Shown in pieces: positions 1-6,508 of a stretch of DNA of 9,957 nucleotides. The notes under the pieces are model-generated. The model made no database searches. It had not been told where the DNA came from and worked only from the letters and a program-made list of their open reading frames with translations. The position numbers and the translations under genes are program-made. The DNA lies in the NCBI GenBank assembly GCA_905235825.1, contig CAJONH010000195.1, positions 1-9,957 on the forward strand, written 5' to 3'. This DNA comes from Candidatus Gastranaerophilales bacterium. Lineage in GTDB: Bacteria; Cyanobacteriota; Vampirovibrionia; Gastranaerophilales; Gastranaerophilaceae. Each line of letters starts with the position of its first letter. Positions within the stretch are counted from its first letter, which is position 1.

Positions 1-995
1 ATTTAGCTAAAATATTTAAATATAAAACTGGAGAAAATCTACCGTTGAAGTATGATTTTAAAAATAAATCGTGGATTATTGATAAAAAAAGATGTAAAAC
101 TTTTAATCAGAAAATACAGTGGATAAAACTATACGGTGTAACTGATTTAATGAGAAAGTGTACGGATAAAGTTGCGGTTAGAGATTATGTAGCGGAAAAA
201 ATCGGCAGTGAATATTTAAAACCTGTTTTGTTGGTGATAGGGGATTGTCATTGCGAGCGAAAGCGAAGCAATCCAGCTGATTTTAAAATAAAAAATAATA
301 ATATCGGCTGGACTGCCACGGACTATCGTCCTCGCAGTGACAGGCAGCTTAATAACGTTTCTACTTACTTTGACCAAATTGATTTTGATAAACTTCCGAA
401 TGCTTTTGTAATTAAGTGCAATCACGGATGCAAATGGCAGTATATTATTAAAAATAAAAAAGATGTTTTAAATACAAAACCTGTAGTTGATTTGATAAGA
501 AAAAATATGACAGGTTGGCTGGAGCAGGAATACTGCTTTTGGCAAGGATTTGAATTACAATATAAAGGTATAATTCCGCAACTTTTCATTGAGAAGCTGT
601 TAAGAGAGCATATAAATATTCCCTGTACTCAACTCCAAGTTTATTGTTTTAATGGAAATCCCAAAATAATTGTAAAATTTTTTGATAATGATAAAATGAG
701 CATTTTTAATGATGAATTTGGAAATTTAGATAATATATTTAATTTCCCTGAACAAATTTTAAAAATAAGTATAGACTATAATATAAAACAGTCAATTCTT
801 TTATCCTGCAAACTTGCAGCAGCATTCAAATTTGTGCGAATAGATTGGATAATATATAAAAACAGACTCTACTTTGAAGAAATGACATTTACACCATATA
901 GCGGATACATTAATTTTGATAAAGGTATGAATATCCAGATTGGAAACATGTTATCAAATGATTATAAAAAACAGGGAGATAATAATGGAATTTGA
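1..995 (+). CDS. TupA-like ATP-grasp protein, 5' end outside window
   Basis: Probable ATP-grasp enzyme of the TupA-like family, which usually sits in capsule or cell-wall polysaccharide loci. The frame is open from base 3 with no stop, and the residues upstream of the TTG at 45 (LAKIFKYKTGENLP) match the family N-terminus, so I treat the gene as 5'-partial rather than starting at 45. Family landmarks in order are KTFNQKIQWIKLY (99-137), the CTDKVAVRDYV block (159-191), FDKLPNAFVIKCNHG (384-428), and the C-terminal FVRIDW and EEMTFTPYSGY stretches (831-908), which should carry the metal/ATP-binding acidic residues. Between LLV and YFDQIDF about 40 extra residues interrupt a normally tight junction; they are encoded by the palindromic repeat at 241-350. 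The stop overlaps the start of the next gene by 11 bases, implying translational coupling. The family assignment is by recognition; the substrate is unknown. Whether the insert spoils activity cannot be told. Confidence 0.8.
   Translation, partial: LAKIFKYKTGENLPLKYDFKNKSWIIDKKRCKTFNQKIQWIKLYGVTDLMRKCTDKVAVRDYVAEKIGSEYLKPVLLVIGDCHCERKRSNPADFKIKNNNIGWTATDYRPRSDRQLNNVSTYFDQIDFDKLPNAFVIKCNHGCKWQYIIKNKKDVLNTKPVVDLIRKNMTGWLEQEYCFWQGFELQYKGIIPQLFIEKLLREHINIPCTQLQVYCFNGNPKIIVKFFDNDKMSIFNDEFGNLDNIFNFPEQILKISIDYNIKQSILLSCKLAAAFKFVRIDWIIYKNRLYFEEMTFTPYSGYINFDKGMNIQIGNMLSNDYKKQGDNNGI
241..350. repeat. Palindromic repeat element inserted in frame
   Basis: An imperfect inverted repeat, more GC-rich than its surroundings. 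The outer arms GTCATTGCGAG (247-257) and CTCGCAGTGAC (331-341) pair at 10 of 11 positions. The inner arms at 268-280 and 304-316 pair at 11 of 13, around an AT-rich loop. The CATTGCGAGCGAAAGCGAAGC core resembles small dispersed palindromic repeats seen in many bacterial genomes. Here it adds no stop or frameshift and is read as an insert of about 40 residues in the ATP-grasp protein, comparable to Rickettsia palindromic elements. Exact borders and a target duplication are not visible, and there is only one copy in this window. Confidence 0.75.
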
Positions 996-1212
996 AAGTT
1001 TAGAAGGTTTAAGTTTAGATGAAATTAACACTCTTTATATTGCAGGATGTATAAATCGTCTAAGCAATGATTATTGTGCTGGAACAGGACAATATTGTTA
1101 TAATGAAGCATCTGCTCAAGCACTTTGGAATACTTTTCATGGCGGAAGTAGAAATTGTATTTATTGTGCCGGTGCTCCGAGTGGAAGCGGATTTTTTACT
1201 TGTTATCAATAA
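985..1212 (+). CDS. Small six-cysteine protein, possible RiPP-like precursor
   Basis: A 75-residue protein of no family I recognise. I chose the ATG at 985 because GGGAG at 974-978 sits 6 bases upstream; the longer in-frame start at 940 would run 56 bases into the ATP-grasp gene. The first 20 residues (MEFESLEGLSLDEINTLYIA) are acidic, cysteine-free and probably helical, like a leader peptide. The remainder is rich in Gly, Ser, Asn and Tyr and holds all six cysteines at residues 22, 31, 38, 59, 62 and 73. Two segments look like divergent copies of each other: YCAG..QYCY (30-39) and YCAG...FTCY (61-74). There is no membrane segment or classical signal peptide. Its start overlaps the stop of the ATP-grasp gene, and a U32-like gene converges 16 bases downstream. 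A modified-peptide precursor, a metal-binding protein or an uncharacterised small structural protein are all possible. Confidence 0.65.
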   Translation: MEFESLEGLSLDEINTLYIAGCINRLSNDYCAGTGQYCYNEASAQALWNTFHGGSRNCIYCAGAPSGSGFFTCYQ

Positions 1213-1228
1213 ATATTGTTTTAAAAAT

Positions 1229-2377
1229 TTAATTAATGCAAATTGGTATTAGTTTTTTGAGGGATTCTTGTTTGTATTTTTCAAATATTTTTTCTATTTT
1301 TTGGGAACAATTATAGCAATATTTACATTTTATTGTGCATATTGAAGAACATAAATGTCCCTTTTTTACAAAATGCTTTATATTAGGAAGATATTTTTTT
1401 GTATTTTTGACAGTTAATTTACTTAAAATTTTTTTTGAAGATGAATTTGATGCAAAACTTATAATTGAAACATTTTCTATTGTTTTTATGTCATCTATTC
1501 CTTTCAAATAGAGTTCGACTATGTTTATAAATTGGTTTTGTGAATTATCATTTTCTTTAATACCATCTCTCCCATTTAATTTAAATTTATTTATTCCTAT
1601 TTTTGAATATTCTTTTATTTCCCAAGGGTAAATATGATTTCCTTTTGTTAAATATAAAATAGGATTAGTACGTTCTATTCTTATGCAATGATTTTTACAG
1701 AAATCTTCCTGAAAAAATTCATTATTTGTATAGAGTTCTATATTATCATCTGTATAAGTGCATTCGTGTTCAAATCGATTTGAACAGCCCTGTAAACATC
1801 CTTCATTTACCATTATTTCAACTTCAAAGCCGATTTTTTTGATATTTTTTAGCAACATAAAATTCTTATTTACATTATGAGAAGGTACTATTTCTTTAAT
1901 ATACGGATGAATAAGTTTAAGGTTTTGAAATTCTTGTATTAGTTTGTAGTCTGATGCAGTAGAGCCGTATATATCAAAATCCGGGAAGTATTTGTGCAAA
2001 TATGCCATTAATTTAGGAGAAGCAACTCTTAATTTATTAATTCCTATTTTTGAAAATTCACATAATAATCTATGCAAATTTTCTATTTGTTTTGGAAATT
2101 TAGGAGTTTCAATAGCTAAAGGTCTTGGCATATTTAAACAATAAATAACATCAAAACCGTTATCTATACTGTGTGAAGCTAAATTCTTCCAAAAATCAAA
2201 AGAAGTCCTGTGTAAAAGCTGATTTCTTGTTTGTTCAAACCCTGTAAATAATTCATTAGTTGAAGGCAGTGAAAAATACAGACTTGTTATTTTACTTCTT
2301 TCAACTTCCTTATTTATTAAAACAAGTCTGTCAATATTTTCTTTACTATATGGCATCGGTACCGAAAATTCGTACAT
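1229..2377 (-). CDS. Peptidase U32-like protein with extra C-terminal Cys cluster
   Basis: A 382-residue protein resembling the peptidase U32 (collagenase-like) family, whose characterised members are largely Fe-S proteins acting in RNA or ubiquinone hydroxylation rather than proven proteases. The first 190 residues look like the TIM-barrel half. The diagnostic block is MVNEGCLQGCSNRFEHEC (189-206), followed by C227 and C231, giving an Fe-S type cysteine set. IYPWEIKEYSKIGINKFKLNGRDG (249-272) also fits the family. The C-terminus has a second dense cluster, C343, C347, C351, C354 and C357, which I do not recall as a standard U32 feature and which could hold another cluster. AAAGGA at 2383-2388 lies 5 bases before the ATG. 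The gene is monocistronic and convergent with the small Cys-rich gene. The substrate is unknown; the family call is fairly secure. Confidence 0.75.
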   Translation of the reverse strand: MYEFSVPMPYSKENIDRLVLINKEVERSKITSLYFSLPSTNELFTGFEQTRNQLLHRTSFDFWKNLASHSIDNGFDVIYCLNMPRPLAIETPKFPKQIENLHRLLCEFSKIGINKLRVASPKLMAYLHKYFPDFDIYGSTASDYKLIQEFQNLKLIHPYIKEIVPSHNVNKNFMLLKNIKKIGFEVEIMVNEGCLQGCSNRFEHECTYTDDNIELYTNNEFFQEDFCKNHCIRIERTNPILYLTKGNHIYPWEIKEYSKIGINKFKLNGRDGIKENDNSQNQFINIVELYLKGIDDIKTIENVSIISFASNSSSKKILSKLTVKNTKKYLPNIKHFVKKGHLCSSICTIKCKYCYNCSQKIEKIFEKYKQESLKKLIPICIN

Positions 2378-2405
2378 TATTTTCCTTTCGTATGAGAAAA
2401 TTTGT

Positions 2406-2435
2406 AAAAAAAGCGGGCGGAATTAATATGCCCGC
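2406..2435 (-). terminator. Rho-independent terminator or attenuator before the U32 gene
   Basis: Read on the - strand, GCGGGC (2430-2435) pairs perfectly with GCCCGC (2413-2418) across an 11-base loop, followed by seven T (2406-2412). This has the form of an intrinsic terminator. It lies only 28 bases upstream of the U32-like start codon, leaving little room for a promoter after it. It may end the upstream hisD operon after a long 3' tail of about 320 bases, or act as an attenuator in the U32 leader. Confidence 0.6.
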
Positions 2436-2607
2436 AATACTACGTAAATATAGAATTTCAATATATTTTTATTTCTTTTTTATAAAGTAAAAATATCATA
2501 AAGCTAATATTTTTGCAACTATGTTTTATCTAATTAAAAATATATAAAAATAATATTTTTATATTAAACTTTAATGATGCAGGATAATATCAAAATTTTT
2601 ATATCAG

Positions 2608-2636
2608 TTCATGTTGCAAAATATCTTTAATATAAT
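2608..2636 (+). promoter_or_regulatory. Weak candidate promoter for the 28-residue peptide ORF
   Basis: A perfect TATAAT (2631-2636) is preceded at 17 bases by TTCATG (2608-2613), a poor -35 match. It lies about 36 bases upstream of the small ORF at 2672. In sequence this AT-rich a lone TATAAT can arise by chance. Confidence 0.3.
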
Positions 2637-2671
2637 TTATATTGAAGATATAATATTTATGTGAGGTAAAA

Positions 2672-2758
2672 ATGAAAAAAGTATTATGGCGTTTATTTAT
2701 ATCCTTATTATTAATCGGAGCCGTTGCCGGTGATATCTCTATGGCTCTTAAATTATAG
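2672..2758 (+). CDS. Possible 28-residue hydrophobic peptide
   Basis: A short ORF with a good ribosome site: GAGG at 2663-2666, 5 bases before ATG. The product starts MKKVLWR, runs into the hydrophobic stretch LFISLLLIGAVAG and ends DISMALKL. This is the layout of a signal peptide or a single membrane helix, with AVA-G as a possible signal peptidase site. The stop lies within the last codons of the convergent nucleotidyltransferase gene (6 bases overlap). It could be a genuine membrane micropeptide, or the surviving signal-peptide end of a secreted-protein gene lost by rearrangement. No homologue is recognised. Confidence 0.4.
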   Translation: MKKVLWRLFISLLLIGAVAGDISMALKL

Positions 2759-4327
2759 ATTTATACAGTCATTTAGCATTGTTTTTCCTAGATAATAGAG
2801 CAAATTGCAATAAGGATAATGATGAAGCGGTGCTATATTTAAATAGATAAGAGCCGTTAAAATTTTTACTTTTTTTACGTCATATCCCGCTATTTTTAAC
2901 CAATCATAATAAAGTTTTTCACATTCAATTAAAATGGGTTTTCTTTCAAACGAATAATTTATTATGTTGTTTTCTATATTAATATTATAGCGATTTTCCG
3001 CTATAAGTTCGTGGCAGATAATTAAACCGTGCAATAGTTTTGCCAAATCATAATAAATATCTCCGCAGTTTAAAAGTCCGCCGAAATTCTGCCGCCAGTC
3101 AAGAAAGATAAATTTATCCGTTTGTTTATTATATAAAATATTTTCAAAATGGAAATCTCCGTGAAAATTTCCGCATAAACCGTCAAAAATATTTTCCCAA
3201 TTAATTTGTTTTAATATTTCCGATAATTTTGGAAGTTTTTTCCCGTTTACAATAGTCTGAATATCCATTTGGGAAAAAGTTTTATAATATAATTCAATGC
3301 GTTCTATAGTTTTATCATAATAAAATTTTTTACAGATATCATTAAAATCAGCAGGTTTTTCAATCGATTGCCAGAAGGTTTGAGAATAATTCAACAGTTT
3401 TTTAAAAAGTTCCAAATTTTGAATTTTTGATAATACTACACCGTTTTCTTTTTTATAAGCATACATATTCGCCGTTGAAGCTATAATTTGGGGAACAAAA
3501 TTTTTCAAATATTTTGTTCTTTCAATTCTTTCTTTTATAAAATTCTTATTATTTGAATATTTAATAACTCTATCCTCAACAAACCAAACTGCTTCATCGG
3601 GTTTAGGCAGAATATTCGGTGTATCTTCTTTTTTAAAATGTTCCCGTGTGTTTTTTAATTCTTCAAGATTGCCCGTATCAAACCATTCATATTCCCTTGC
3701 AAATAAAATTCCTTTTTCGGCAAATTTCCTTAAAGGATAGCTTTCTCCTTCTTTTATAGCATCATTTTCTCCTTTATGCATTTCCTGCCAAAAAATTTTC
3801 CAATCATTAATAAGTGAAAGTCCGATATAAGGCATTGATGAATTTATTGCTTCATTTTTTTCCAATAAAGAAGTAACTTTTCCGTTTTTTATATTTAGAG
3901 TTCTGTATTGATTTTTATTTTCTCTTTTTGCAAATCCCGCTATATTTTTGTCAGGATAAGGTATGTGTTCTTCCGTAATTGTATCGCAAGAACAAAATAC
4001 AAATGGTTCTTGAAGATATTTTTCGGCTGAAAGTATTGTTAAACCGAGTCCTGAACCTTCTCCTTCATATTTTTCCACTATGGGAAAATAAAATTTTCTT
4101 TTAGGATAAGCAAGCTCTAAAAACTGTTTGACAAGTTCACCTTTATAACCTAAAGGAATAACAAATTCGCATGTTTTATCAAACATATCAATTATTCTTG
4201 AAATAGCGGGCTTTCCTGAGATATCCACAAGAGATTTGTTTAAATATCGCGTTAAATTTCCGAGCCTTGAACCTGTTCCTGCCGTAGGAATTAATACTTT
4301 ATAGCTTTTTTTATCTGTTGTAGTCAT
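2753..4327 (-). CDS. Bifunctional sugar nucleotidyltransferase / APH-choline kinase-like protein
   Basis: A 524-residue two-domain enzyme, probably cytoplasmic. Residues 10-235 form an NTP-transferase domain of the sugar-1-phosphate nucleotidyltransferase/LicC type: signature TAGTGSRLGNLTRYLNKSL (15-33), metal-site region CSCDTI (112-117) and WFDTGN (215-220). Residues 250-520 look like an aminoglycoside phosphotransferase/choline-kinase fold, with catalytic loop HGDFHFENIL (389-398) and metal-binding DWR (410-412), then GDIYYDLAKLLHGL. It should therefore activate a phosphorylated sugar or alcohol with a nucleotide and phosphorylate a small molecule, as in surface polysaccharide precursor synthesis; the substrates are not deducible. 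I prefer the ATG at 4327 over the TTG at 4333 because GTGAG then has sensible spacing. It overlaps the cupin gene by 17 bases, and both are in the hisD operon. APH could alternatively be regulatory. Confidence 0.8.
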   Translation of the reverse strand: MTTTDKKSYKVLIPTAGTGSRLGNLTRYLNKSLVDISGKPAISRIIDMFDKTCEFVIPLGYKGELVKQFLELAYPKRKFYFPIVEKYEGEGSGLGLTILSAEKYLQEPFVFCSCDTITEEHIPYPDKNIAGFAKRENKNQYRTLNIKNGKVTSLLEKNEAINSSMPYIGLSLINDWKIFWQEMHKGENDAIKEGESYPLRKFAEKGILFAREYEWFDTGNLEELKNTREHFKKEDTPNILPKPDEAVWFVEDRVIKYSNNKNFIKERIERTKYLKNFVPQIIASTANMYAYKKENGVVLSKIQNLELFKKLLNYSQTFWQSIEKPADFNDICKKFYYDKTIERIELYYKTFSQMDIQTIVNGKKLPKLSEILKQINWENIFDGLCGNFHGDFHFENILYNKQTDKFIFLDWRQNFGGLLNCGDIYYDLAKLLHGLIICHELIAENRYNINIENNIINYSFERKPILIECEKLYYDWLKIAGYDVKKVKILTALIYLNIAPLHHYPYCNLLYYLGKTMLNDCINL

Positions 4328-4652
4328 CTTCAATTCTCACTGTATCATCAGTATCGGGAGTACTTGCTTCTAAATAAACGGATTTTGTAATTGCTTCCAT
4401 TCTGTGAATAATTTTAGGTTCTATAGTCAGAACATCGCCCTGTTTATATATTTCAGCCCGTAGTTTATCACGTGTTTTTCCTGATAAAATTTTTAAATCA
4501 CCCGATAAAACATATATTGTTTCTCTTTTTTTGTTGTGAAATTGAAGCGAGCATCTGCAATTTTCAAACATTGTAAGACGTTTAAGCATATAATTCTCGT
4601 TTAATTCCAGTATTTCTTCTTTTCCCCAGGGTTTTTCGATTGTTTTAATCAT
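4311..4652 (-). CDS. ManC-type cupin (phosphomannose isomerase II C-terminal-like)
   Basis: A 113-residue single-domain cupin resembling the isomerase half of ManC/type II mannose-6-phosphate isomerase, without the guanylyltransferase half. Landmarks are PWGKEE (8-13), SLQFHNKKRETIYVLSG (35-51) with metal-ligand candidates Q37, H39 and E44, then GDVLTIEPKIIH (72-83) with H83, and the family-like tail EASTPDTDDTVRIEDDY (95-111). It may isomerise or epimerise a hexose phosphate or bind an NDP-sugar. Lying between hisD (5 bases upstream) and the nucleotidyltransferase (17-base overlap), it probably serves the same sugar-activation route as the latter. Small stand-alone cupins of this kind are common in polysaccharide loci, so the fold is well supported and the reaction is not. 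Confidence 0.8.
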   Translation of the reverse strand: MIKTIEKPWGKEEILELNENYMLKRLTMFENCRCSLQFHNKKRETIYVLSGDLKILSGKTRDKLRAEIYKQGDVLTIEPKIIHRMEAITKSVYLEASTPDTDDTVRIEDDYNR

Positions 4653-4657
4653 ATTTA

Positions 4658-5902
4658 TTATAATATCCTGATGTCTGCCGCAAGTTTATGAGCAAAAAGC
4701 CCTTCTTTTTCAGCTAAAACTGAAGCATTTTGAGCTGTTTGTCCGAGCGATTTTTCTTGAATGATTTGATAAGTTTGAATTTTAATATAATCAAATACGC
4801 TTAAACCGCCCGAATACTTTGCAACTTGATTTGTAGGCAGCGTATGATTTGTTCCCGATACATAATCACCGAAAACCTCGGCACTGTAATTACCTATAAA
4901 CATAGATCCGTAATTTCTGAATTTGTCCGAAATATCTTTTGCATTTTTTAAACATAATTCAAGATGTTCGGGAGCTTTTTCATTTGAAAGTTCTATTGCT
5001 TCCTCTATAGAATTAACAATGACTGCAAAAGATTTATTGAAAGAAATTTCCGCAATATCCTTAGTTGAAAGAGTTTTTAAAAATTTTTCGGCTCTGTTTA
5101 CAACCTGCTTTGCGAAATCGGAACTGAAACAAATCAAGAAGGCTCTGGCATCTTTATCGTGTTCACATTGAGCAAGAATGTCGGCTGCGACAAAATCAGG
5201 ATTAGCACTTTCATCCGCAGCTATAAGGACTTCCGACGGACCTGCAAGAAAATCAATACCGCACTCGCCAAAAACCTGTTTTTTTGCTGAGGTTACAAAT
5301 TTATTTCCCGGCCCGACTATTTTATTTACCTTTTTTATTGTTTCACTGCCGTAAGCCATTGCTGCAATTGCCTGAACTCCGCCGATTCCGTATATTTCAT
5401 CGGCACCTGAAAGGTGTGCGGCAGTAATTGTTACGGGCTGTATTTTGGGTGACATTGCAATAACTCTTTTAACTCCTGCCGTTTTAGCCGGAACTATAGT
5501 CATTACTGCACTTGAAGGCAAAGGATAATTACCTCCCGGAATATAACATCCGACAGAGTCCAAAGGGATTATTTTTTGTCCTAAAATATTGCCGTTAACA
5601 ATTGTTTCTATCTCTTTTATGCTTGATAATTGCACTTGTGCAAATTCTTTTACGTTTTTAATCGCAAATTTTATTGTTTCTATTGTTTTTTTATCGACTT
5701 TTTCAACAGCTTTTTCAATTTCTTTTTCTGTTAATTTTAAAATATTAACATTACCGTCCCCGAATTTTTTTGAGTATTCTATTATTGCACTGTCGCCGTT
5801 TTTACGAACATCGGCAATGATTTGTGCTACGGACTCTATATTTTCAAATTCAATTTTTGAAAAAAAACTTTCATCTAAATTCTTATAATCAACAATTTTC
5901 AT
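4658..5902 (-). CDS. hisD: Histidinol dehydrogenase
   Basis: HisD oxidises L-histidinol to L-histidine in two NAD-dependent steps, the end of histidine biosynthesis. The 414-residue protein is near full family length. The Zn ligands and catalytic residues fall at a constant offset of 14 from the Escherichia coli numbering: Q245 and H248 (AQCEHD), E312 and H313 (APEHLEL), D346 (GDYVSGTNH), H353 and H405 (LFAHKLAAD). Also present are the IPGGNYPLPSS (121-131), VGPGNKFV (196-203) and AGPSEVLIAADESANPDFVA (220-239) stretches. AAAGGA at 5914-5919 lies 11 bases before the ATG. It opens an operon with two sugar-metabolism genes and has no his neighbour in view, so its co-transcription with surface-sugar genes is odd. 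Function is nonetheless well supported by intact active-site residues. Confidence 0.95.
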   Translation of the reverse strand: MKIVDYKNLDESFFSKIEFENIESVAQIIADVRKNGDSAIIEYSKKFGDGNVNILKLTEKEIEKAVEKVDKKTIETIKFAIKNVKEFAQVQLSSIKEIETIVNGNILGQKIIPLDSVGCYIPGGNYPLPSSAVMTIVPAKTAGVKRVIAMSPKIQPVTITAAHLSGADEIYGIGGVQAIAAMAYGSETIKKVNKIVGPGNKFVTSAKKQVFGECGIDFLAGPSEVLIAADESANPDFVAADILAQCEHDKDARAFLICFSSDFAKQVVNRAEKFLKTLSTKDIAEISFNKSFAVIVNSIEEAIELSNEKAPEHLELCLKNAKDISDKFRNYGSMFIGNYSAEVFGDYVSGTNHTLPTNQVAKYSGGLSVFDYIKIQTYQIIQEKSLGQTAQNASVLAEKEGLFAHKLAADIRIL

Positions 5903-5905
5903 AAT

Positions 5906-5931
5906 TATAATATTCCTTTAAGAATATTATA
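5906..5931 (-). promoter_or_regulatory. 10-bp dyad overlapping the likely hisD -10 box
   Basis: TATAATATTC (5906-5915) and GAATATTATA (5922-5931) are perfect reverse complements separated by 6 bases. On the - strand the upstream arm begins with TATAAT, a consensus -10, and the loop/downstream arm holds the AAAGGA ribosome site of hisD. No convincing -35 is visible (TTATCC at 17 bases). It could be a repressor operator or a leader hairpin masking the ribosome site. Confidence 0.4.
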
Positions 5932-6068
5932 TATCAAAATCTGAAATAGGATAATCCGTAATTATGCCAAGTAACACACCTGCCATTTAATTTTAGACAA
6001 TCCGTCATCCGGAGGCTGCAAGCTGAATGAGTTCAAAAATCAGACTTTTAAGACAGCCCTGATGCTTT

Positions 6069-6467
6069 TTATTTGTTTAACACGGGAATAGTTTTTATTT
6101 CAGAGATTTGATTACAAGTTGTGTCATTTTCTTCAACCCATATTTGACGGGTAGATATATTTTGCTTTTCGTTATTAACTATAACTTTTTTAAATACGGC
6201 ATATCTGACATCTGTAAAATTAAGTTTTTCAAGCTCTTGAATATAATATTCGCTTGAACCGCAGTTTTTACAGAATTTTGTATCCGGTATAATTTCATCA
6301 TAATGCCTGTGAGCACTTCTTTTTATATTACAGCATCCGCATCTGACCAAATACCACTTATTTTGAACCAATGCTCCGCAATCGGGGCAGTAGGCTTCTT
6401 CAACATCAGCACTTACTTTATTGTGGCTACATTCATGTTTAATTTTAAAAAAATCAAATAAAATCAT
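6069..6467 (-). CDS. Zinc-ribbon protein of unknown function
   Basis: A 132-residue protein with no recognised function. Its N-terminal 70 residues are crowded with possible metal ligands: H11/C13/H15 (HECSH), C27 and C30 (CPDC), C43, C45 and C46 (CGCC), H53 and H55, and C66 and C69 (CKNC). The spaced CxxC pairs suggest one or two zinc ribbons. The C-terminal half (75-132) has no cysteines except C118 and looks like a small beta-rich domain. No signal peptide or membrane segment stands out. The gene lies 41 bases downstream of the C_GCAxxG_C_C gene on the same strand and may be co-transcribed with it. An rRNA/RNA-binding or chaperone-like role is possible but unsupported. Confidence 0.6.
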   Translation of the reverse strand: MILFDFFKIKHECSHNKVSADVEEAYCPDCGALVQNKWYLVRCGCCNIKRSAHRHYDEIIPDTKFCKNCGSSEYYIQELEKLNFTDVRYAVFKKVIVNNEKQNISTRQIWVEENDTTCNQISEIKTIPVLNK

Positions 6468-6508
6468 ATTTTTCTTATAATAATATTTTTGTTTAAGTCA
6501 AATTTTTT

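Noticed and set aside
45..47. TTG as the start of the ATP-grasp gene
   Set aside because: The frame is open to the left edge and the upstream residues fit the family, so the gene is truncated by the window rather than starting here.
216..425. ORF on the - strand across the palindromic repeat
   Set aside because: It is antisense to the ATP-grasp gene, with no family resemblance and no ribosome site noted.
940..984. Longer start for the six-Cys protein
   Set aside because: No ribosome site, and it would overlap the ATP-grasp gene much more; GGGAG lies correctly before the ATG at 985.
2614..2636. TTGCAA with TATAAT as a promoter
   Set aside because: The spacer is only 11 bases, too short for a standard sigma-70 promoter.
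4331..4333. TTG start of the nucleotidyltransferase
   Set aside because: The ATG two codons later has a better distance from the GTGAG ribosome site.
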